The notes beneath the pieces were generated by a model, which did not search any database, was not told where the DNA came from, and saw only the letters and a program-made list of their open reading frames with translations. A stretch of DNA of 6,972 bases from CAZTHL01 sp964613585. Its GTDB lineage: Bacteria; Pseudomonadota; Alphaproteobacteria; DSM-16000; Inquilinaceae. The DNA lies in NCBI GenBank assembly GCA_964613585.1, contig CAZTHL010000135.1, positions 1 to 6,972 of the forward strand. The letters run 5' to 3'. Position numbers and translations under genes: made by a program. Of this stretch, positions 5,444 to 6,972 are shown in pieces (the first letter of the stretch is position 1; each line of letters opens with the position of its first letter).

Positions 5444-5452
5444 TCGTCGGCA

Positions 5453-6934
5453 TCAGGCGACCGAGCGGTCCGCGGAGGGGGCGGCCGACGTCCGGCCGGC
5501 CACGGTCAGGTCGAAGTTGGGGGCCAGCGGCGCGCCGGCGCGGGTGTCCGCGGCCAGGTCCTCGATCTCCTCCATCTTCCGGGACACATAGCCGACGATG
5601 GATTCGCCGATGCCCTGGACGGTCTTCAGCATCTCCTGGGCCTGCGGGCCGGTGACCACCTGCGCCTTGGCGGCGCGCGCCAGCTTGGCCTTCGCGGTGT
5701 CGGCGTCGCGCAGGTCGGCCAGCGTCAGGCCGCAGCCGTTCGGCACCTTGGTCAGGATGGCGTAGATGTCGTTCGACGGCAGGTTGTGGAAGAAGCCCTC
5801 GAGCGCGACGATGTCGTTGCGGAAGGCGGCGTGGTGGTAGACGGTGTTGCCGGCGCCGTCCTTTTGCAGCAGCAGCGACATGAGCGGGTTGCAGGGCGCC
5901 GGCGAGTCCTTCTCCACCGGCACCGGCTGGCGCACCGGCTCGCCGCGCACGAGCTTCTTGATGGCGATCTCGTCGTTCTTCAGCAGCGACATGATCGTGC
6001 GCAGATGGCTGTGCTTGCCGGCGAACAGCGCCTTGAACAGCACCCCCTGGCGCCGGCCGTCCCGCCGCAGCAGCTTCTTGCACAGCACCGCCTGCCGGTA
6101 GACCTTCTTGGTGGCGACGTCGGGCGGGGCCATGGCGCCGACGGTCTCGTCCACGTTCATCATCAAGAGGCGCAAGAGATCCTCGAACATGCCCTGGTTG
6201 GTCACGGCGATCAGCTTGAAGAACGCCGTGGCGCCGTCGCGCGGGTCGACGTACTCGAAGAACAGGCGGCAGGTGGCGGCGCGCTGCTTCTTGTCGGCCT
6301 GGGAGTCGACCGCCTGCTTGAGCACGTGCTGGGACAGCAGCCCGCGATTGTCCGACAGGTCGCTCGAGAAGATGGCGCTCATCATCCCGGCGCGCTTCTG
6401 GTCGTCCTTGGCGTGCTCGCCGATCGCCGCCTCGACATTGGTGATCGACAGATGCTTGGTCGCCACGAGCGCGTTCAGCGAGCGCCACTTGGGCGAGGGC
6501 ACCAGCATCTTGCCGAGCGGGCTGACGCCCTGCCGGTTGCGCTTGGAGAAGTCGACGTCGAGGGCGAGCAGGATGCGCGCGATGCGCATGGTCTCCGGCC
6601 CCTCGTTCTGGCGCAGGCTGTCGGCCAGGTAGTGCCAGATGCCGTTGCCCTCGGCGTCCTCATGGTTGAGGAAGGCGAACACCCGGTCGGGCTGCTCCTT
6701 CGCCTCCCAGTGGGCCTTGCCGACCTCGAGCACGACCAGCGCCTCGATCACGTCGTTGCGGCTCAGCCGGTACTGCAGATAGTTCTCGCCGTTGTCGCCG
6801 ATTGCGGCGTGCAGCAGGTCCGAGTTGTTCTGGTGCTTGATCCAGTGGCCGAGGAACGAGCTGAACTTGCCCATGCCCTTGGCGAAGCGCTCGGTGATGT
6901 CCTTGTGGATGGCGGCGAGGGCGGGTCGGGCCAT
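5453..6934 (-). CDS. Ankyrin-like helical-repeat protein of unknown function
   Basis: I do not recognise this 493-aa protein as a named family. It has repeated units of ankyrin flavour, each a G-x-(T/N)-x-(L/Y)-H-x-(L/A)-A-like turn and helix followed by a second helix ending in LL. The clearest are residues 94-128 (EGNGIWHYLADS ... ARILLALDVDF), continuing through NRQGVSPLGKML at 133-144, and 359-384 (DGAGNTVYHHAAFRNDI onward). Weaker units lie at about 38-70, 232-260 and 295-320. Such repeats usually bind proteins. A linker rich in Pro (332-349) precedes the best C-terminal unit; residues 410-463 are helical and charged, and the last 30 are Ala/Pro/Ser-rich. There is no signal peptide or membrane segment, so it is probably cytoplasmic. 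Lys, Asn and Asp are commoner than in the neighbouring proteins. The start is ATG at 6934; GGAGG lies 12 nt upstream, rather far, and the next Met is at residue 21. The gene converges on the flagellin-like gene. Confidence 0.85.
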   Translation of the reverse strand: MARPALAAIHKDITERFAKGMGKFSSFLGHWIKHQNNSDLLHAAIGDNGENYLQYRLSRNDVIEALVVLEVGKAHWEAKEQPDRVFAFLNHEDAEGNGIWHYLADSLRQNEGPETMRIARILLALDVDFSKRNRQGVSPLGKMLVPSPKWRSLNALVATKHLSITNVEAAIGEHAKDDQKRAGMMSAIFSSDLSDNRGLLSQHVLKQAVDSQADKKQRAATCRLFFEYVDPRDGATAFFKLIAVTNQGMFEDLLRLLMMNVDETVGAMAPPDVATKKVYRQAVLCKKLLRRDGRRQGVLFKALFAGKHSHLRTIMSLLKNDEIAIKKLVRGEPVRQPVPVEKDSPAPCNPLMSLLLQKDGAGNTVYHHAAFRNDIVALEGFFHNLPSNDIYAILTKVPNGCGLTLADLRDADTAKAKLARAAKAQVVTGPQAQEMLKTVQGIGESIVGYVSRKMEEIEDLAADTRAGAPLAPNFDLTVAGRTSAAPSADRSVA

Positions 6935-6945
6935 GGTCGGGCGGA

Positions 6946-6972
6946 CGCCTCCGGCCTCAGGACGCCGAGGCG
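6946..6972 (-). promoter_or_regulatory. Hairpin overlapping the ribosome binding site of the ankyrin-like gene
   Basis: CGCCT (6946-6950) pairs with AGGCG (6968-6972) and CGGC (6952-6955) with GCCG (6964-6967), with one bulged base at 6951 and an 8-nt loop. On the minus-strand transcript the GGAGGCG ribosome-binding stretch is the 3' arm, so the fold would hide it. The structure reaches the window edge and may extend beyond it. Confidence 0.35.

Larger units (their letters stand above)
5259..5452. other. Convergent intergenic region with multiple hairpins
   Basis: This 194-bp gap lies between the 3' ends of the flagellin-like gene and the ankyrin-like gene. It contains four inverted repeats (5271-5289, 5294-5315, 5344-5378, 5422-5443) and no gene that I can support. 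None is followed by a T-tract on either strand. Confidence 0.65.

Noticed and set aside
1..6972. Mobile elements, tRNA or rRNA genes
   Set aside because: I saw no transposase or integrase motifs, no paired terminal inverted repeats with target duplications, and no tRNA-like cloverleaf or rRNA sequence.

Overview
The window is very GC-rich chromosomal DNA with bacterial gene organisation. The high-GC codon use, the RhlE-type helicase start region, a sigma-54-type promoter in front of a flagellin-like gene and the style of the GH65 enzyme all suggest an alphaproteobacterium, perhaps of the Rhodospirillales/Azospirillum kind. That assignment is inference; the window has no rRNA, tRNA or other phylogenetic marker.

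Layout, left to right. (1) Minus strand, 1305 down to the left edge: an RhlE-type DEAD-box RNA helicase. It starts with TTG, and its basic, repeat-containing C-terminal tail runs off the window. (2) 1306-1577: a leader/intergenic stretch with one candidate promoter (1488-1516) and a small hairpin before the helicase start. (3) Minus strand, 4079-1578: a complete GH65 glycosidase/phosphorylase with the catalytic Glu and a family-typical His-Gly-Ser motif. It starts inside a 15-bp tandem duplication that creates two nested start codons. (4) 4095-4487: a divergent, repeat-rich regulatory region. It holds a strong GC hairpin, three 25-bp iterons, and an 18-bp tandem repeat that reiterates a sigma-54 -24/-12 promoter. 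(5) Plus strand, 4488-5258: a 256-aa flagellin-like protein with a perfect Shine-Dalgarno. The D1-type helices and a C-terminal end resembling D0 are visible, but the usual N-terminal D0 helix is not. (6) 5259-5452: a convergent intergenic region with several perfect hairpins and no T-tracts. (7) Minus strand, 6934-5453: a 493-aa protein of unknown function built of ankyrin-like helical units.

The helicase, GH65 and ankyrin-like genes lie on one strand but are separated by gaps with their own signals, so I do not call them an operon. The flagellin-like gene stands alone on the plus strand. The most striking element is its control region: three GG-N10-GC (sigma-54) elements in register at 18-bp spacing, preceded by a 25-bp iteron array from about -148 to -74, where sigma-54 activators usually bind. 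This gives independent support for a flagellar-type assignment of an otherwise divergent protein.
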